Shown piece after piece: positions 17,315-28,935 of a DNA stretch of 45,027 nt. Under the pieces are notes generated by a model that had not been told where the DNA came from, did not search any database, and saw only the letters and a program-made list of their open reading frames with translations. The DNA comes from an uncultured Sutterella sp. (lineage in GTDB: Bacteria; Pseudomonadota; Gammaproteobacteria; Burkholderiales; Burkholderiaceae_F). The position numbers were made by a program, and so were the translations under genes. Position 1 is the stretch's first letter. The number at the start of each line of letters is the position of its first letter. The stretch lies in contig CAKQON010000009.1 in the NCBI GenBank assembly GCA_934255515.1, positions 1 through 45,027 on the forward strand. Direction: 5' to 3'.

Positions 17315-17419
17315 TTCCTTGGCCGGATGCTTTCTTCAGTGCACTCTTTATGAGAAAACTATGAAATAAGGAATGGCTCGCATTTTCCATCCTACTCTCA
17401 CAGAGAAAGACAAGAACTT

Positions 17420-17450
17420 AATAAGCCCGCCGAAATTCGACGGGCTTATT
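17420..17450. terminator. Hairpin downstream of hemE, probable terminator
   Basis: AATAAGCCCG (17420-17429) pairs perfectly with CGGGCTTATT (17441-17450), 53 bases past the hemE stop on the minus strand. The downstream T-tract is poor (TTATTAAGTTCTT), so efficiency is uncertain. Confidence 0.6.
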
Positions 17451-17502
17451 CATTTATCGGCATCGCCAGCACAAGATCTGTGCACAACTCGTTGATCAGA
17501 AC

Positions 17503-18579
17503 TCAACCGGCAGTGTGATAGCGACGGCTGTATTGATGAACTTCATCAACAAGAATCTGGACGCTTTCCACCGGAGTGAACTGATTAATGCCATGCCCAA
17601 GATTAAAGACATGGCCGCCGGCTCCGACAGGGCCAAAAGCATCCAGCACCTTGCGCGCTTCACGGCGAATCGTATTCTCGTCCGCAAAAAGTACAAGCGG
17701 ATCCATGTTGCCCTGCAGAGCAACACGATCTCCTACAACCTTGCGGGCTCGCGAGAGATTGGTCGTCCAATCAAGACCTAGCGCATCACAGCCCATAGCC
17801 GCGCAATCAGCCAGCCACTCACCGCCGCCCTTGGTAAAAACGATTACAGGCACTTTCTCGCCATCAGGGGTCGTACGCGTCAGGCGCTCAACCACTTTCT
17901 TCGTTGCTGCCAGAGAGAAGCGCTGGAAATCGCCATCTGCAAGCATGCCGCCCCAGGTGTCGAAAATCTGCACTGTCTGGGCTCCCGCAGCAATCTGAGC
18001 ATTGAGATAAGCTGCCACCGCATCGGCATTAATGTCGAGCACTCGCTCGAAGAGATCCGGGCGACGGAACATCATCGTTTTGGCGGTCCGGAAATCACGG
18101 CTGCCGCGCCCCTCAATCATGTAGCAGGCAAGCGTAAAGGGAGAACCGGAAAAGCCGATAAGCGGAACTCGATTATTGAGTGCTGCACGGATGCTCTGCA
18201 CTGCCGCCATAACATAACCGAGTTTTTCCTCAGGATCGGGCACATAAAGCTTTTCAACCGCTTCTTCGCTCTGCACGGGATGCGCAAAAACCGGACCCTC
18301 ACCCTGCACGAACGAAAGACCGAGACCCATCGCATCAGGGACCGTCAGAATGTCCGAAAACAGAATAGCTGCATCCAGGCCATATCGGTCAATCGGCTGC
18401 AGCGTCACTTCTGTAGCGTAGTCCGGATTCTGTGCAAGCCCCATAAAGCTGCCGGCCTGAGCTCTTGTGCGGCAGTACTCCGGCAGATATCGACCTGCCT
18501 GACGCATCAACCAGAGCGGAGTGAAGTCCGTATGTTCGCGCTTAAGCGCACGCAGGAAGCAGTCATTCTGAGGGATCAT
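17503..18579 (-). CDS. hemE: Uroporphyrinogen decarboxylase
   Basis: Decarboxylates the four acetate side chains of uroporphyrinogen III to give coproporphyrinogen III in haem synthesis. From the ATG at 18579 the protein has 358 residues, the family length. A 24-codon in-frame extension upstream was rejected because the conserved region starts with [12 protein letters not shown]. Signatures are the substrate-binding [17 protein letters not shown] and the catalytic-Asp region [29 protein letters not shown] also matches the family. Its place between the atp region and priA is typical of Burkholderiales. It is flanked by its own terminator hairpin and by the uspA terminator. Confidence 0.97.
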   Translation of the reverse strand: MIPQNDCFLRALKREHTDFTPLWLMRQAGRYLPEYCRTRAQAGSFMGLAQNPDYATEVTLQPIDRYGLDAAILFSDILTVPDAMGLGLSFVQGEGPVFAHPVQSEEAVEKLYVPDPEEKLGYVMAAVQSIRAALNNRVPLIGFSGSPFTLACYMIEGRGSRDFRTAKTMMFRRPDLFERVLDINADAVAAYLNAQIAAGAQTVQIFDTWGGMLADGDFQRFSLAATKKVVERLTRTTPDGEKVPVIVFTKGGGEWLADCAAMGCDALGLDWTTNLSRARKVVGDRVALQGNMDPLVLFADENTIRREARKVLDAFGPVGAGGHVFNLGHGINQFTPVESVQILVDEVHQYSRRYHTAG

Positions 18580-18635
18580 TTCTTTTTTCCGTTTATTTGC
18601 CGCGCTTTTCGCGCAGTCCTTCGCCAGCGAACAAG

Positions 18636-18659
18636 AAAAAACCGCGCACATAGGCGCGG
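18636..18659 (-). terminator. Rho-independent terminator of the universal stress protein gene
   Basis: CCGCGC (18642-18647) pairs with GCGCGG (18654-18659). On the minus strand six T follow (complement of 18636-18641). It lies about 40 bases past the stress protein stop and before hemE. Confidence 0.85.
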
Positions 18660-18697
18660 AATTTTCTAATTAATGTATCTGTGAGAATAAATTCTCA

Positions 18698-19102
18698 TCA
18701 GCGGACAATCAGCACCGGACGATCCGCCTGGCTGAGCACTTTCTGCGTCTCACTGCCCAGCAGCAGTGCGCCGAAAGTACCAAGTCCGCGGCTTGCCATC
18801 ACGATATAGGAGGCATTGCATCTCGCCGCGCAGGCAAGCACCCCCTGCGCAACCGTTTCAGCATGCTCGGCGATTACCTCGCAGGGAACCTCCGCTTCGG
18901 CGGCCTTGCGGGAAATAGCTTCAAGACGCTCCTTGACGACAGGATCCTCGTCCTCAAAGCCACCAGCCGGAGCGGGCGTAAGCACAGCTGTCATGCCGAC
19001 TACCGAGCCGCCCACCTGTTCAGCAAGTCCGATGGCGGTATCCACCGCTTTGTCGCTTAAATTAGAACCGTCCGTCGTTACGAGGATCTTAACTGCGCTC
19101 AT
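18698..19102 (-). CDS. Universal stress protein (UspA family)
   Basis: A single-domain 134-residue Usp fold. The start MSAVKILVTTDGS gives the first beta strand and the Asp of the nucleotide site. The C-terminal ASYIVMASRGLGTFGALLLG followed by SETQKVL and PVLIVR is the usual Usp ending, with a somewhat altered G-x-G phosphate loop, so ATP binding is likely but not certain. Such proteins act as dimers in stress or energy-status responses. It is monocistronic, with a strong GGAGG ribosome site 7 bases before the ATG and its own terminator. It separates hemE from the atp operon. Confidence 0.93.
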   Translation of the reverse strand: MSAVKILVTTDGSNLSDKAVDTAIGLAEQVGGSVVGMTAVLTPAPAGGFEDEDPVVKERLEAISRKAAEAEVPCEVIAEHAETVAQGVLACAARCNASYIVMASRGLGTFGALLLGSETQKVLSQADRPVLIVR

Positions 19103-19268
19103 ACTTAAACCTCCATTCAGTTGAGCTCTAATCCCAGCACACTTCTTTTCGGTCTGCGAGGGACGAGTGTATTGCTACAACAAGACCAAATTTTCAATGC
19201 TTGAAACAGCGGTCCCGTTCTAACTACTTATTCAGAATGCTAGCGCTTTGACGGAAAGTATGGGTAAG

Positions 19269-19302
19269 AAAAAGCGGAGATGCTCGTAAGCAGCTCCGCT
19301 TT
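19269..19302 (-). terminator. Rho-independent terminator of the atp operon
   Basis: AAAGCGGAG (19271-19279) pairs with CTCCGCTTT (19294-19302). The minus-strand stem is followed by five T. It starts 26 bases downstream of atpC. Confidence 0.88.
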
Positions 19303-19327
19303 AAAAGGCGTCGTTGGCTTGAATTGA

Positions 19328-19747
19328 TCAGAGCTTGCTGCGCAGTTTCTTGATAACCGCGAGCTCCGCAGCCAAGGCAGCGATTTCCGCTTCGATGCGG
19401 GCAATCTCGATGCTTCCGGTAGCCGTCGCACGGGACGCTTCCGCTGCGGCAAGGGCTTCCTTGGCGCGAGCTTCGTCAAGATCCTTGCTACGGACTGCGG
19501 TATCGGCCAGAACGGTGACTCGATCAGGCTGAACCTCCAGAACACCACCCGCCACAAAGATCTGTTCAACTTCAGATTCACCAGGCTTATGCACGCGCAC
19601 AAAACCAGGACGAATCAGAGTGATAAGCGGGAGATGCCCCGGCATGATGCCAAGTTCGCCAGACGTTCCGGGCAGCGACACGAGTTCGGCCTCGCCGGAG
19701 AAGATATGTTCTTCGGCGCTGACGACGTCGACTTTAATGGTAGCCAT
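19328..19747 (-). CDS. atpC: F1Fo ATP synthase subunit epsilon
   Basis: The 139-residue central-stalk subunit that couples rotation and inhibits ATP hydrolysis. The N-terminal beta-sandwich ([20 protein letters not shown], then [14 protein letters not shown]) is followed by the C-terminal two-helix hairpin rich in A, E and R. It is the last gene of atpIBEFHAGDC, 63 bases after atpD, and is followed by the operon terminator. Confidence 0.97.
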   Translation of the reverse strand: MATIKVDVVSAEEHIFSGEAELVSLPGTSGELGIMPGHLPLITLIRPGFVRVHKPGESEVEQIFVAGGVLEVQPDRVTVLADTAVRSKDLDEARAKEALAAAEASRATATGSIEIARIEAEIAALAAELAVIKKLRSKL

Positions 19748-19810
19748 ATAGGTTGCTCCGTTTGTCGGGCGCTTGCGGCAACCAGCTTTTCAGCCGGCTG
19801 CCGCAAAGCA

Positions 19811-21223
<1,413 letters not shown>

Positions 21224-21248
21224 TCAGTTATCGATTTTTTAAATTCGA

Positions 21249-22133
21249 TTAAGAAGACACGGCGGCGGCACCACCGACGATTTCGGTGATTTCCTTCGTA
21301 ATGCCGGCCTGGCGAGTCTTGTTGTAGACGAGCTGCAGATCGTCGATAAGCTTCTTCGCATTGTCGGAAGCGGCCTTCATAGCGACCATACGGGCGCTTT
21401 GCTCAGAGGCCATATTTTCTGCAACCGCCTGGTAAATCAAAGCCTCGACGTAGCGGCGGAGCAGCTCGTCGAGAACGGTTTGGGCGTCAGGCTCGTAGAT
21501 GTAATCCCACGAGAATTTGCGCTGAGGCTCCTCGGCCGAAAGCTGTTCGTCCGAAAGGGGCAGAAGCTGCTCAACGACCGGGATCTGCTTCATCGCGTTC
21601 ACAAAGCGGCTGTAGCAGAGATAGACCTTATCGACCTTCCCTTCCTTATACGCTTCAATCTGAACAGCAATGGCTCCAATCAGACGGTCAATCGACGGGC
21701 GGTCACCGAGCTGAACCGCTTGGCTCAGCACGGGCACTCCCAAGCGCTGAAGGAAGCCAAGGCCCTTGTTGCCAAGGGCGGAAGCTTCAACCTGAATGCC
21801 CTCAGCCGACCATTCACGCATGCGCTGCAGGAGCACACGCTGGATGTTCGTATTGAGAGCACCGGCAAGGCCCTTGTCGGTGGACACAAGAATAATGCCC
21901 ACCTTCTTGGCGCCTTCATTCTGATTCAGGAACGGATGACGATAGTCCGTCACGTTCGCGCGAGCGAGATGCGAGCAGATTACTCGAATCTTGTCGCCGT
22001 ACGGGCGGGCAGCGTGCATCCGATCCTGCGCCTTGCGCATTTTCGAGGCCGCAACCATCTCCATCGCTTTGGTGATCTTGCGCGTGTTCTGCACGCTCTT
22101 GATCTTGCCGCGAATTTCCTTTGTACTGGGCAT
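21249..22133 (-). CDS. atpG: F1Fo ATP synthase subunit gamma
   Basis: The 294-residue rotor shaft of F1. It has the conserved N-terminal helix ([20 protein letters not shown], then [10 protein letters not shown]) and the C-terminal helix ending [17 protein letters not shown] with [19 protein letters not shown]. These two helices form the coiled coil that turns inside the alpha-beta ring. The gene lies 34 bases upstream of atpD and follows atpA. Confidence 0.98.
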   Translation of the reverse strand: MPSTKEIRGKIKSVQNTRKITKAMEMVAASKMRKAQDRMHAARPYGDKIRVICSHLARANVTDYRHPFLNQNEGAKKVGIILVSTDKGLAGALNTNIQRVLLQRMREWSAEGIQVEASALGNKGLGFLQRLGVPVLSQAVQLGDRPSIDRLIGAIAVQIEAYKEGKVDKVYLCYSRFVNAMKQIPVVEQLLPLSDEQLSAEEPQRKFSWDYIYEPDAQTVLDELLRRYVEALIYQAVAENMASEQSARMVAMKAASDNAKKLIDDLQLVYNKTRQAGITKEITEIVGGAAAVSS

Positions 22134-22156
22134 GGAATTGGGTCCTCGATTAGACG

Positions 22157-23698
22157 TTAGACAGCGCCGTTCTTCTTGAACTCGGCGATAGCACCCTTCA
22201 GGCGCTCTTCATCTTCCTTGGAGAGAGCCTTATTGGTTTCGATCGAGTCAACGAGATCAGCGTAGTGAGTCTTGAGGTATTCGCGCATAGCACGTTCAAC
22301 CTTCATGGCGTCACCAACGTTGACATCGTCGTAGTAGCCGTTGTTGACGGCGTACAAAACGAGAGCTTCTTCCCAAACCTGAAGCGGCTGATACTGGGGC
22401 TGCTTCATGAGTTCAGTAACCATGCGGCCGCGTTCGAGCTGCTTGCGGGTGACTTCGTCCAGGTCAGAAGCGAACTGAGCGAAAGCCGCGAGAGCGCGGT
22501 ACTGAGCAAGGGCGAGACGAACACCGCCGCCGAGCTTCTTGATGACCTTGGTCTGAGCCGCACCACCCACGCGGGACACCGAAATGCCCGGGTTGATAGC
22601 AGGACGAATACCAGCGTTGAAGAGGTCGGTTTCAAGGAAGATCTGGCCGTCGGTAATCGAAATCACGTTGGTCGGAACGAACGCGGTGACGTCGCCTGCC
22701 TGCGTTTCAATGATCGGCAGAGCGGTCATCGAGCCGGTCTTGCCCTTGACGGCACCCTTGGTGAAGCGTTCCACGTACGTGGGATTCACGCGGGCAGCAC
22801 GTTCGAGCAGACGGCTGTGCAGGTAGAAGACGTCGCCAGGATAAGCTTCACGTCCAGGTGGACGACGCAGCAACAGAGAGATCTGACGATATGCCCAAGC
22901 CTGCTTGGTCAAGTCGTCATAAACGATCAGGGAGTCTTCGCCGCGGTCGCGGAAGTATTCGCCCATCGTGGCGCCGGCGTACGGAGCGATGTACTGCATG
23001 GCAGCAGACTCGGAAGCCGTAGCAGCAACAACGATGGTGTAGTCCATGGCGCCATTCTCTTCGAGCTTGGCGACAACATTGGCGATGGTAGAGGCCTTCT
23101 GACCGATAGCGACGTAAACGCAGATCAGATCCTTACCCTTCTGGTTAATGATCGTGTCAATGGCGACAGCGGTCTTACCCGTCTGACGGTCGCCAATGAT
23201 CAGCTCACGCTGACCGCGGCCGATCGGCACCATCGAGTCAATGGACTTCAGGCCGGTCTGCACCGGCTGGGAAACGGACTGACGATCGATGACGCCAGGG
23301 GCGACCTTTTCGATAACGTCAAATTCCTTGGCTTCAATCGGCCCCTTGCCGTCAATAGGCTGGCCGAGCGCGTTGACAACGCGGCCGATCAGCTCGCGGC
23401 CGACCGGAACCGAAAGAATGCGGCCGGTGGTCTTCACCGTGTCGCCTTCGGAAATACCTTCGTAGTCGCCGAGAATAACGGCGCCGACGGAATCGCGTTC
23501 GAGGTTCAGAGCGAGGCCATAAACCTCACCCGGGAACTCCAGCATTTCGCCCTGCATCACGTCGCTCAGGCCGTGAATACGAGCAATGCCGTCGGACAGC
23601 GAGACCACGGTGCCCTGTGTGCGAAGATCAGCGGAAACGCCGAGGCCTTCGATACGCTTCTTCAGCAGTTCACTGATTTCACTGGGATTGAGTTGCAT
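22157..23698 (-). CDS. atpA: F1Fo ATP synthase subunit alpha
   Basis: The 513-residue non-catalytic nucleotide-binding subunit of F1. The P-loop is [14 protein letters not shown] (about residues 169-182). The arginine finger region appears in [14 protein letters not shown], and [18 protein letters not shown] is the family signature. The N-terminus ([16 protein letters not shown]) is the helix that contacts the delta subunit. It follows atpH by 16 bases. Confidence 0.99.
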   Translation of the reverse strand: MQLNPSEISELLKKRIEGLGVSADLRTQGTVVSLSDGIARIHGLSDVMQGEMLEFPGEVYGLALNLERDSVGAVILGDYEGISEGDTVKTTGRILSVPVGRELIGRVVNALGQPIDGKGPIEAKEFDVIEKVAPGVIDRQSVSQPVQTGLKSIDSMVPIGRGQRELIIGDRQTGKTAVAIDTIINQKGKDLICVYVAIGQKASTIANVVAKLEENGAMDYTIVVAATASESAAMQYIAPYAGATMGEYFRDRGEDSLIVYDDLTKQAWAYRQISLLLRRPPGREAYPGDVFYLHSRLLERAARVNPTYVERFTKGAVKGKTGSMTALPIIETQAGDVTAFVPTNVISITDGQIFLETDLFNAGIRPAINPGISVSRVGGAAQTKVIKKLGGGVRLALAQYRALAAFAQFASDLDEVTRKQLERGRMVTELMKQPQYQPLQVWEEALVLYAVNNGYYDDVNVGDAMKVERAMREYLKTHYADLVDSIETNKALSKEDEERLKGAIAEFKKNGAV

Positions 23699-23714
23699 CT
23701 TACAGCTCCGAATT

Positions 23715-24266
23715 TTATGCGGTAAGCGCCGTCTTCATCTGACTGAGACGCGCGCGGATCGAGGCGTCGAGGAGCTTGTCGCCAACGTGCACGCGCACGC
23801 CGCCGATCAATTCCTTCTCGACCGAGACGACCGGGTGAAGCTTCACTCCCGGGAACTTCTTCGCTAGCGCTTCCAGCAGTTCCTTCAGCTCATCATCGGT
23901 GAGCGGGAAGGCCGTCTCGATATAGGCGTCAGCGACACCTTCAGAACGGTTCTTCAGGATGCGGAATTGCCGCGCGATTTCAGGCAGCGCATCGATGCGC
24001 CCGTTCTGAACCACGACGCGAAGCAGATTCTTGACTTCTGCCGGCTGATCGGCGTCAAGCATACCGTCAAGCACGCCATAAAGCTGATCTTCCGTAAGTC
24101 CGGGATCACCCGCGAGCTGATTGACCTGAGGATCACGAGCCACCAGCGCAAGCTGCGCAACGGCGTCAAGTACCCGAGTCATTTCTTCTGCGCTGGCTTT
24201 ACGCTCCTGGAGGGCCTCCATGAGGCCTTCCGCGTAAGGGCGCGCTATCGTAGAAAGTTCCGCCAT
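23715..24266 (-). CDS. atpH: F1Fo ATP synthase subunit delta
   Basis: The 183-residue peripheral-stalk subunit that ties F1 to the b-subunit dimer. The N-terminal helical bundle starts [15 protein letters not shown]. The C-terminal region with [13 protein letters not shown] sequence ([20 protein letters not shown]) is the best-conserved part. It follows atpF by 2 bases, so the genes are probably translationally coupled. Confidence 0.97.
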   Translation of the reverse strand: MAELSTIARPYAEGLMEALQERKASAEEMTRVLDAVAQLALVARDPQVNQLAGDPGLTEDQLYGVLDGMLDADQPAEVKNLLRVVVQNGRIDALPEIARQFRILKNRSEGVADAYIETAFPLTDDELKELLEALAKKFPGVKLHPVVSVEKELIGGVRVHVGDKLLDASIRARLSQMKTALTA

Positions 24267-24268
24267 AG

Positions 24269-24739
24269 TTAGAGCTTCGCCTTCAGTTGATCAAGCAGTT
24301 GAGCATGAACGTTCTTGTCGACTTCGCGAGCAAGAATCTGTTCAGCACCCTGGACAGCAAGCGCAGCCACCTGATCGCGGAGCTGATCGCGAGCGCGCTG
24401 AACCTGCGTGGCAGCTTCAGCCTTAGCGGACTCGATGATGCGGTCGGCTTCAACCGTAGCCTGAGCCTTGGCATCCTCAACGATCGCAAGCGCACGCTTT
24501 TCGCCATCGGCAACGATGGTGGAAGCACGGGCGCGAGCGGCCGCTTCAATGGCCTTGCCCTGCTCGGTAGCCACAGCAAGAGCCTTCTCGCCCTTGTTGG
24601 CTGCGGCCAAGCCGTCAGCAATCTTCTTCTGCCGCTCTTCAATCGCGTGAATCAGCGGTGGCCAGATGTACTTCATGGTGACCCAAGCACCAAGGAAGAA
24701 CACGACCATCTGTACAAACAGAGAGGCATTAATGTTCAT
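24269..24739 (-). CDS. atpF: F1Fo ATP synthase subunit b
   Basis: The 156-residue peripheral stalk. One N-terminal transmembrane helix ([20 protein letters not shown]) leads into a long, charged, Ala-rich coiled coil with the conserved PPL after the membrane ([20 protein letters not shown]). A single b gene is present, so the stalk should be a homodimer. It follows atpE by 97 bases, a gap that contains a GC-rich hairpin. Confidence 0.98.
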   Translation of the reverse strand: MNINASLFVQMVVFFLGAWVTMKYIWPPLIHAIEERQKKIADGLAAANKGEKALAVATEQGKAIEAAARARASTIVADGEKRALAIVEDAKAQATVEADRIIESAKAEAATQVQRARDQLRDQVAALAVQGAEQILAREVDKNVHAQLLDQLKAKL

Positions 24740-24761
24740 TGTTGAACCCCGTTAAGTCAGC

Positions 24762-24787
24762 AGCGCCGCGCATGTCTTTGGGCGGCG
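24762..24787 (-). other. atpE-atpF intercistronic hairpin
   Basis: GCGCCGC (24762-24768) pairs perfectly with GCGGCGC (24781-24787), with no T-tract. In the position between the high-copy c subunit and b it probably protects the atpE message and lowers downstream expression, matching the needed subunit ratio. Confidence 0.5.
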
Positions 24788-24836
24788 CCGCGGACAGCGT
24801 CATTGAAAAGAAAGACGTTGGTCGTACGGCTGAGTA

Positions 24837-25142
<306 letters not shown>

Positions 25143-25973
25143 TTAGTGGCTGCTGTGAGCTTGCCCGATATAGACCAGCGTCAGCATCATGAAAATAAAC
25201 GCCTGCAACAGAACAATCAGCACATGGAAGAGCCACCAGACCAGGCCGGCGATGACTTGTCCAAGTCCAGCAGCTGCAGCGCCCGGGAGAGCAAAATCAA
25301 GCATGAAGCCGCCCAGGAGCGCAATTAGGAAGAATACGAGCTCACCGGCATACATATTGCCGAAGAGTCGCATACCGAGCGAAACAAATTTCGCGCAGTA
25401 CTCAATGAGGTTCATAAGGAAGTTCACCGGCCAGAGCAGCGGGAACTTGCCGAACGGAGCAGTAAAGAGCTCGACGATAAAGCCGGAGAAGCTCTTAACC
25501 TTGATGCCGTAATAGAAAAGAAGGAGCAGAACGCCGAAAGACAGACCGAGCGTACCGTTAAGGTCCGCCGTCGGAAGCGGACGAAGGTGATCAAGACCAA
25601 AGAAGCCGGCGATCCACGGGAACAGATCGACCGGGATAAGGTCGATGCAGTTCATCATGGCAACCCAGCAGAACACCGTCAGAGCGAGCGGCGCAATATA
25701 AGTGCGGTCGCCATGAACAATATTTTTGGCCTGGTTATCCACCATTTCGACCAGCATCTCAACTGCACACTGCATCTTCCCCGGAACGCCGGAGGTAGCC
25801 TTTTTGGCCCCCATGCGAAGCAGGAAGAACACAACCAGGAGCGCAGCAAGCGAAAAGAAGATCGTGTCGTAATTGATGACCGAGAAGTCAACGATCACGT
25901 TCTGATGCATTGACTGCAGATGCGCCATGTGATGCTGAATGTACTCAGTAGCGCTAGGGCTCTCGACTGCCAT
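25143..25973 (-). CDS. atpB: F1Fo ATP synthase subunit a
   Basis: The 276-residue stator subunit that forms the proton half-channels. It is highly hydrophobic, with the essential arginine in [20 protein letters not shown] and the C-terminal helix ending [18 protein letters not shown]. The N-terminal [12 protein letters not shown] segment is periplasmic. It lies between atpI and atpE. Confidence 0.98.
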   Translation of the reverse strand: MAVESPSATEYIQHHMAHLQSMHQNVIVDFSVINYDTIFFSLAALLVVFFLLRMGAKKATSGVPGKMQCAVEMLVEMVDNQAKNIVHGDRTYIAPLALTVFCWVAMMNCIDLIPVDLFPWIAGFFGLDHLRPLPTADLNGTLGLSFGVLLLLFYYGIKVKSFSGFIVELFTAPFGKFPLLWPVNFLMNLIEYCAKFVSLGMRLFGNMYAGELVFFLIALLGGFMLDFALPGAAAAGLGQVIAGLVWWLFHVLIVLLQAFIFMMLTLVYIGQAHSSH

Positions 25974-25985
25974 GAGGACCTATCC

Positions 25986-26351
25986 TTAGTTTTTCTTGAA
26001 CAACAACACAAAGTAGCTGTTCACCACCGCTATCAATGAGATGAGGAAAGCGGGCCAGTTCAATGCGTCATATTGCTGAGCTACAACGAGCAGCAACACT
26101 ATAACGCTTAAAATTTTTACAAACTCGCCAAGCAGCATTGCCATAACGCTGGCACCAACGCTGATTTTCATTTTTCTGCCCATGATCAAAAAGAGCATGA
26201 GCAGAGTCGACATAAACGCATAGGAGAGCCCCCCGAGCAGAGCAGACAATCCAGCGTCGACATTGAAAAATAGCGCCCCTACGAGGGCTACCAGCACGGC
26301 AACAACGTACTGCGCAAGAACGACGCGCATCATATCAGAACAGCCGAACAT
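25986..26351 (-). CDS. atpI: ATP synthase subunit I-like membrane protein
   Basis: A 121-residue protein with four hydrophobic helices, placed first in the atp operon, 12 bases before atpB. Sequence conservation of AtpI is low, so the call rests on size, topology and position. AtpI assists assembly of the c-ring and is dispensable in several bacteria. An alternative start at codon 7 or 8 (MMRVVLAQY) is possible. The 139-bp gap upstream, towards parB, should hold the operon promoter; the best candidate I see is a weak TTGTTG/TAAACT pair. Confidence 0.85.
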   Translation of the reverse strand: MFGCSDMMRVVLAQYVVAVLVALVGALFFNVDAGLSALLGGLSYAFMSTLLMLFLIMGRKMKISVGASVMAMLLGEFVKILSVIVLLLVVAQQYDALNWPAFLISLIAVVNSYFVLLFKKN

Positions 26352-26490
26352 TCTTACGCATTACAAGCTTGAATTTGAGTCGGACGAAGTTTACTTCTTG
26401 AAGCATCTCGCAACAATCTACGAAAGCACTATAGAAAATAACACTTCAGAGATAGATTGCACCATAAAAGGACGTGCAAAGACAAGAAAT

Positions 26491-27360
26491 TTATTTTCGA
26501 ATGTGATCCACAATCCCTTGGAGCTGATCCAAGTTGGAAAATTCAATCACAATCTTTCCCTTGCCTTTTGTATTGGCCGTAAGCTTTACAACGGCTCCAA
26601 GCGTCTCCGCCAGCGCCTCTTCCAGACGTTCGTTATCGCGCGTCTTGATCACTACTTTTTTCTGAGGCTGAGGCCCCTCAAGCAAACGCCGGACAAGATC
26701 TTCCGTCTGGCGCACAGAGAGACTGCGGGCAACCACAGTTTTGGCAGTGGTGATTTGATCTGCCCCGGAGAGAGCGAGTAGGGCACGGGCGTGGCCCATC
26801 TCCAACTCACCTTTCATGACCATGTCTTTCACTTCATCTGTGAGTGACAACAGACGAAGAAGATTGCTTGTCGCAGGCCGGGAACGGCCAATGGCCTTAG
26901 CGGCATCCTCATGCGTAAAGGAAAACTCGCTGATGAGCCGCTGAAGGCCCTGGGCCTCTTCGATCGGATTCAGGTTTTCCCTTTGGATGTTCTCAATCAG
27001 CCCAATGACGAGTGCATGCTCATCGTCAACGTTCTGCAGAAGAGCCGGAACCTTTTCGAGCCCAGCGAGTTTTGCCGCACGCAGGCGGCGCTCGCCAGCA
27101 AGAACCTCATAATCTCCGTCGTTCAGCGTGCGAACAAGAATAGGGCTGAGAAGCCCCTGTTCCCGAATTGAATCTGCCAATTCGCTGATAGACGCTTCGT
27201 CCATGCGTGTACGCGGCTGATAGCGCCCAGGATGAATATGAACGGTCTCAATCTCCAGCAATCGACGCTCGCTTACAGCGTCATCCAGTGCATCAGGACC
27301 GACTTCCCCCATGAAAAGGGCATCCAAACCGCGTCCAAGTCCTTTTTCTTTCTTTTTCAC
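26491..27360 (-). CDS. parB: Chromosome partitioning protein ParB (CTP-dependent parS-binding)
   Basis: A 289-residue ParB. The N-terminal basic segment MKKKEKGLGRGLDALFM is typical of chromosomal ParB. The CTP-binding ParB/Srx domain has GERRLRAAKLAGL and LIENIQRENLNPIEEAQGL, followed by a helix-turn-helix region (SFTHEDAAKAIGRSRPATSN) and a C-terminal dimerisation domain. It spreads from parS and loads SMC near the origin. The start overlaps parA by 4 bases (ATGA). I did not see a canonical parS (TGTTTCACGTGAAACA) in this window. Confidence 0.97.
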   Translation of the reverse strand: MKKKEKGLGRGLDALFMGEVGPDALDDAVSERRLLEIETVHIHPGRYQPRTRMDEASISELADSIREQGLLSPILVRTLNDGDYEVLAGERRLRAAKLAGLEKVPALLQNVDDEHALVIGLIENIQRENLNPIEEAQGLQRLISEFSFTHEDAAKAIGRSRPATSNLLRLLSLTDEVKDMVMKGELEMGHARALLALSGADQITTAKTVVARSLSVRQTEDLVRRLLEGPQPQKKVVIKTRDNERLEEALAETLGAVVKLTANTKGKGKIVIEFSNLDQLQGIVDHIRK

Positions 27361-28148
27361 TGCATTCCCCCGTTTGCCTTTTTCGCTTCCATGCGGGAGA
27401 TGATCTCGTCGGCGAATGCTTTATACGCCATGGCGCCTCGGCTGGACCGATCGTAAACCACCCCTGGCTTGCCATAACTTGGAGCTTCCGCGAGCCGAAC
27501 ATTGCGGGGAATGATCGTGTTGAAGACTTTATCCCCGAAATGCTTCTTGAGCTGCTCACTTACCTGTTGCTGGAGCGTAATTCTGGGGTCGAACATCACA
27601 CGCAGAATGGAGATGATCCGCAGCCCGGGATTCTTTTCGTTATGAACCCTGCGAATCGAGGCAACAAGATCCGTAAGCCCTTCAAGCGCAAAGTATTCGC
27701 ACTGCATCGGCACGATAACTCCGTTTGCGAAGCAGAGTGCATTAAGCGTGAGCATGGAAAGGCTGGGAGGACAATCAATCAGAATATAGTCATAGCGCTC
27801 CATGACCGGTCCAAGCGTCTTCTTCAGCCTCTGATCTCGCTCCCGGATGCTGATGAGCTCGATTTCAGCACCTGAAAGCTCACGATTAGCCGGAAGGACA
27901 TCAAATCCGCCTGTTTCACTGCGCCGCACAACATCGTCAAACGACTTCAGCCCCAGAAGAAGCTGATAAACAGAACATTCGATTTCCCGCTTATCGATCC
28001 CACAACCCATCGTGCCATTGCCCTGTGGATCGAGGTCGACAAGCAGCACCCGACGATCCCGGAGCGCTAGAGCAGCCGCAAGATTGACAGTTGTTGTGGT
28101 TTTGCCCACGCCGCCCTTCTGATTGGCAATACAGAAAACTTGAGCCAT
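27357..28148 (-). CDS. parA: Chromosome partitioning ATPase ParA (Soj)
   Basis: A 263-residue Walker-type ATPase that segregates origins with ParB. The deviant Walker A KGGVGKTTTTVNLAA lies at about residues 10-24, followed by VLLVDLDPQGNGT and ILIDCPPSLSMLT. It has no N-terminal HTH, so it is of the chromosomal (Soj) type. The ATG has no Shine-Dalgarno. A GC-rich hairpin and T-run end 7 bases before it, suggesting leaderless or structure-controlled expression. It overlaps parB by 4 bases. Confidence 0.97.
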   Translation of the reverse strand: MAQVFCIANQKGGVGKTTTTVNLAAALALRDRRVLLVDLDPQGNGTMGCGIDKREIECSVYQLLLGLKSFDDVVRRSETGGFDVLPANRELSGAEIELISIRERDQRLKKTLGPVMERYDYILIDCPPSLSMLTLNALCFANGVIVPMQCEYFALEGLTDLVASIRRVHNEKNPGLRIISILRVMFDPRITLQQQVSEQLKKHFGDKVFNTIIPRNVRLAEAPSYGKPGVVYDRSSRGAMAYKAFADEIISRMEAKKANGGMQ

Positions 28149-28154
28149 GAGAAA

Positions 28155-28196
28155 TAAAAATCCCGCGGTCGGTCGCTATCAGGACTCCGGCCGCGG
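28155..28196 (-). terminator. Terminator-like hairpin directly before parA
   Basis: On the minus strand CCGCGG (complement of 28191-28196) pairs with CCGCGG (28163-28168), with an inner CGG/CCG pair across one mismatch. It is followed by GATTTTTATTTCTC and then the parA ATG. It would separate the upstream marC/rsmG transcript from parA. Confidence 0.7.
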
Positions 28197-28263
28197 AAAA
28201 TCACAAAAAGGTTAAAAAACAGCCCTTATTTTATAGAACAAGACTATGACGTCCCGTTTCTAT

Positions 28264-28923
28264 TCACTGCTGACCGAGCTGGAGCCACAGCTCGGAGAAG
28301 CCCTGCCAGAAAATCGACACGCCGAGGCAAATCAAAATAAAGGCAAAAATTCTCGCAAGGGCATCTGCGCCTGCAGCGCCAACCGATCGGCTGACGCGAT
28401 CACTGTATCGGAAGCAAATCCAGATCACGAGGACGGTAGCCAAAATCGCAAGAATCGTTCCCCCTAAATTACTGGCGGTATAAGGGAGTGTGGTGCCTAG
28501 AGCCACCGTCACAGCGATGGCCCCCGGCCCCGTTGTAAGCGGCAGTGTAAACGGATAGAACGCCATTGCCTTCAGGCGAGAACGCGGCAGCGCCAGAGGA
28601 GGTTCCTTAGAGTCTTCATCATGAGATGGCGCATTTAATGCATTCCAACCGGCTGCGAACAGCACCAACCCGCCTGCACAGCGCAGAACACCGACGGAAA
28701 TGCCGAAAAATCCCAGAATCAGATGTCCCGCAAAAAGGCACACTACAAGGATAACAAAGGAAAAAATGGCAATACGTCCAGCAACATAAGCCCGATCAGA
28801 GTCAGAAAGGTGACTTGACAGCGTCACAAAAAACATCGCGCCGCTGAACGGATTGATCACCGGAACGAGCGTCGTGAATGTATAGATGAAGGCGCTCAAC
28901 AATGTAGCAGGAAGGAAATCCAT
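28264..28923 (-). CDS. MarC-family integral membrane protein, second paralogue
   Basis: A 219-residue protein with about six transmembrane helices. It shares the MarC layout: VPVINPFSGAMFF in place of NPPSKIPLF near the N-terminus, and FYPFTLPLTTGPGAIAV in place of the FPIAMPGIAGPGTI motif. It is quite divergent from the marC at 6938-7585, and the two are unlikely to be recent duplicates. It lies 12 bases downstream of rsmG and before parA, so it is probably part of the mnmE-mnmG-rsmG transcript. The function of this family is unknown. Confidence 0.9.
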   Translation of the reverse strand: MDFLPATLLSAFIYTFTTLVPVINPFSGAMFFVTLSSHLSDSDRAYVAGRIAIFSFVILVVCLFAGHLILGFFGISVGVLRCAGGLVLFAAGWNALNAPSHDEDSKEPPLALPRSRLKAMAFYPFTLPLTTGPGAIAVTVALGTTLPYTASNLGGTILAILATVLVIWICFRYSDRVSRSVGAAGADALARIFAFILICLGVSIFWQGFSELWLQLGQQ

Positions 28924-28935
28924 TCTTTTTCATCT

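Noticed and set aside
22265..23725. 486-codon open frame opposite atpA
   Set aside because: Same effect as opposite atpD: it mirrors the conserved gene and has low-complexity composition.
26491..28148. Canonical parS site near parAB
   Set aside because: Scanning by eye I found no TGTTTCACGTGAAACA-type 16-mer here or elsewhere in the window; isolated CACGTG hexamers lack the flanks. A computed search allowing 2 mismatches would settle it.
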